A stretch of DNA of 64,000 nucleotides from Macrothele yani. Taxonomy: Eukaryota; Arthropoda; Arachnida; Araneae; Macrothelidae. The position numbers and the translations under genes were made by a program. The stretch's first letter is position 1. Every line of letters begins with the position of its first letter. The notes below the pieces were generated by a model. That model worked only from the letters and a program-made list of their open reading frames with translations. It ran no database searches and was not told where the DNA came from. The DNA lies in assembly GCA_039090855.1 (NCBI GenBank), contig CM076990.1, positions 195,987,232-196,051,231 of the forward strand, read 5' to 3'. Positions 62,024-64,000 of this stretch are shown here, piece after piece.

Positions 62024-63058
62024 TGGAGGACAATAAGGTGCATTTTCGTCATTTGATGCTCTTTTTATCCGGGAAGGAAAAAAAATTTAACAGGTAGCAC
62101 AAAAGATATGTTCTCGTTTATGGAGATGGTGCCATAGCTGCAAGCACTGTTCTTTAAGTGGTTCGTTCGGTTCAGAAGTGGCAATTTTGGTCTGGAAGAC
62201 CGGGAACGTCCCAGAAAGCCTACAGTCGTTGATGATGACCAAATCGTAACGCTCACTGAAAATAATCCACGTCACACGACATCACAGAGATACTCAACAT
62301 ATTTCATATGAGCGTTACAAGGCATTTGGAGACACTGGGATAAATGAATCGCTACGTTGTTAGGGTCCGCACGCTTTAACGAACAAAATCTTAATGCACC
62401 GCGTTTCCATCTGTGATTATCTGCTCAAACGCAACGCCAGCGTTTGAGCAGATAATCACAGATGGAAACGAACAATCAGGGGCGATGAGTCATGGATCGT
62501 GCACAAAAATATGGTGCAAAAACGGTCTTCGAGAAAACGAAACAAGCCACCGTTAACCAATCCCAAAGCTAGTCTGCATTCGAAGAAAGTGATGCTGTGT
62601 ATCAGATGGGATTGGAAAAGCCTCATTTACTGCGAGTTCCTGCCGCCGAAACAGACATTAAATTCCGACGTGTACTGTTCCCAGTTGGACCGATAGCGGT
62701 AAGCAGTAGATACAAAGCGTCCGGAATTGGCCAATCAAAAGGGTGTCGTTCCATACGGACAACGCCAGATCACACGTCTCTTTGTAGCGCCGGCAGAAAC
62801 TGGTGCAGCTTGGAGGGGATGCCCTACCTATCCAGCCATACCTCGCATCTTCAGATTACCACCTATTCCGGTCCCTACAGAATTCCCTTAATGGAAAACT
62901 TAATTTCCCTGGAAGCCTGAGAAAACCACCTGCAACAGCTTATTGCCCAGCAAGATGCGAAGTTCTGGGAGGATGGAATCCTGCAGCTGCCGTACAGATG
63001 GAGACAGGTTGTGGAACAAAATGGCGCATATGTGGTTCAATAAATCTATGTACAGGTA
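62024..63058 (+). pseudogene. mariner transposase, decayed, with a 31-bp palindrome
   Basis: Starts MEDNKVHFRHLMLFLSGKE (62024). Fragments follow: RPGTSQKAY, VDDDQIVTL (62228), EILNIFHMSVTRHLETLG (62289), then at 62402-62470 a palindrome replacing the usual sequence. The first Asp is in RGDESWIVHKN-like text (62482), followed by SKASLHSKKVML-type CIRWDWKSLIYCEFLPP. The second Asp is in HTDNARSHVSL (62756) and the third in SSDYHLFRSLQNSLNGKLNF (62847). FWEDGILQLPYRWRQVVEQN ends the protein near 63045. All three Asp codons are present, but there are frameshifts, stops and the palindrome. Confidence 0.8.
62402..62470. repeat. Perfect 31-bp inverted repeat with a 7-nt loop
   Basis: 62402-62432 (CGTTTCCATCTGTGATTATC then TGCTCAAACGC) is the exact complement of 62440-62470, with AACGCCA between. 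The left arm is normal mariner coding sequence (CDYLLKRNAS-type region). The right arm is its inverted copy and replaces ~30 bp of the gene. Confidence 0.95.
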
Positions 63059-63120
63059 TGTCAACACCGTCTTTCAATTTCACCTAACCTACGCTACGGA
63101 CCTTCCTTACAACCCAATAC

Positions 63121-63705
63121 ATCTAAAGATATTACACTTAGTCAATATCAGTCGTCTCAGCACGGTACAATTTCCTTTAATGAGAAGTTTAAAAGCACTT
63201 TACATTTAAAACAAACATTAAAATCCCCACAAGAACTTTCAGGACCCCATGTTGGACGTTTTCATCAGGTCGTATGTACACGGCAAATCGTGCCATGGAT
63301 ACTCTCCATGGCACGATCGTGCCATGGATGTAGCTAGCGCTGGTTAAGTCTGCGCATGTTCCAGGTCACTGAGCGAATCATAGCGCATGTTAGGTCTGCG
63401 CATGTTTGCACAGAGAGTGAATACATTAATTATGTACAAATATGAGTGACCTGGACATGCGCAGACCTAACCAGCGCTATGATTCGCTCAGTAACCTGGA
63501 ACATGCGCAGACTTAACCAGCGTTAGCTACTTAAGAACTGGAGTATCCATGGCACGATTTGCCGTGTATACCATCTGATGAGGGGACCCGAAAGTTCTTG
63601 TGTGGATTTTAATGTGGCTTTTAAATGTAGTGCTTTTAAACTGCTCATTAAAGGAAATTATACCGTGCTGAGATGGCTGATATTGACTAAGTGTATACTT
63701 CGGCA
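63121..63705. mobile_element. Large foldback element (~580 bp) next to the mariner
   Basis: Nested complementary arms around a centre near 63420. The outer arm ACACTTAGTCAATATCAGTC at 63135 matches its complement near 63697. The middle arm is CCCCACAAGAACTTTCAGGA. The inner arm CACGGCAAATCGTGCCATGG then ATACTC (63281-63306) matches perfectly at 63542-63567. The core arms contain GCGCATGTTCCAGGTCACTG and TTAGGTCTGCGCATG. TA-like bases flank the inner part (GTA / TATA), so a MITE inserted at the centre of an older palindrome is an alternative reading. No coding content. Confidence 0.85.
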
Positions 63706-64000
63706 CGAAACTATGATCCGGAGGGAAAAGGAGTAGGAATGCAGGCTGTTTGAATAAGTGTGTTTAAAATTATTTTTAAACCGAGTCTAATAGATATAAA
63801 AAATATAACAGAACTTAATTTCTATAAACAAGAATAATATAATCACCCTGAAATCATTAAATTAATGCTTTCTATTTTAGGCATCACGAAAAAGTGAGTG
63901 CATCTTCGGAATATACTTTTTTTAGACAGAAAGAAAAGCATGAACACATAAGCTCGTTTCGATACCGGATGCGAACTTTCTCGCTATATTTTTGTACCTT
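63706..64000. other. Unassigned stretch at window end
   Basis: AT-rich; nothing recognised. Confidence 0.4.

Larger units (their letters stand above)
61843..63117 (+). mobile_element. mariner-type transposon with an internal inverted duplication
   Basis: Left end TTGGGTTGTAACAAAAGTTC; right end CTACGGACCTTCCTTACAAC then CCAA (complement TTGGGTTGTAAGGAAGGTCC) with TA at 63118-63119. The length is 1275 bp, normal for a mariner. Transposase text is close to that of the mariner at 11436, so both belong to the same broad subfamily. Confidence 0.85.

Overview
The window looks like intergenic, transposon-filled nuclear DNA from an animal, most probably an arthropod. It is AT-rich and has no operons or long intact ORFs. 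It carries Tc1/mariner, pogo, piggyBac and hAT DNA transposons, a Tx1/L1-type LINE, RTE-like LINE ends, a Penelope-like element, several tRNA-derived SINE families, satellites and large foldbacks. The exact taxon cannot be told from the sequence alone. No convincing host protein gene was found, and nearly every coding stretch is a decayed transposase or reverse transcriptase.

Layout. 1-1.3 kb: tandem repeats. 1.3-2.7 kb: a dead pogo element. 3.6-4.1 kb: an exact 82-bp satellite. 4.9-6.1 kb: a dead Tc1. 7.2-9.0 kb: a mobile-looking unit built of ~145-bp tandem repeats, with a second copy inverted at 47.5-48.5 kb. 10.4-20.2 kb: the main nest, in which a foldback element was split by a mariner, the mariner by a 7.4-kb Tx1-like LINE, and the LINE by a SINE. 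20.4-26.3 kb: four Tc1-like elements in different states of decay, a piggyBac-like MITE and a minisatellite grown from transposase sequence. 26.3-31.3 kb: two elements with CACTG-type termini and palindromic internal repeats; the second sits inside a mariner and itself holds a SINE. 31.8-36.5 kb: a GC-rich Tc1 with a 36-bp TIR, an RTE-like LINE end, and one Tc1 inside another. 37-38.2 kb: a BED/hAT-like pseudogene cut by two SINEs. 40.3-42.5 kb: a LINE interrupted by a Penelope-like GIY-YIG fragment. 42.8-47 kb: inverted SINEs, a hAT C-terminus and two mariners. 49.7-51 kb: another mariner. 52.1-52.6 kb: a deleted piggyBac. 54-63.7 kb: further mariner and Tc1 copies, two of which have tandemly multiplied 5' ends, and a 580-bp foldback.

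How the parts relate. The parts form an insertion record rather than a pathway. Target site duplications (13 bp for the LINE, 7-13 bp for SINEs, TA for Tc1/mariner, 12 bp for the Penelope fragment) let many insertions be ordered in time. One tRNA-derived SINE family occurs nine times, usually inside older elements, eight times in minus orientation, and is probably the most recently active family here. Coordinates of degraded elements are approximate where no terminal repeat is stated.
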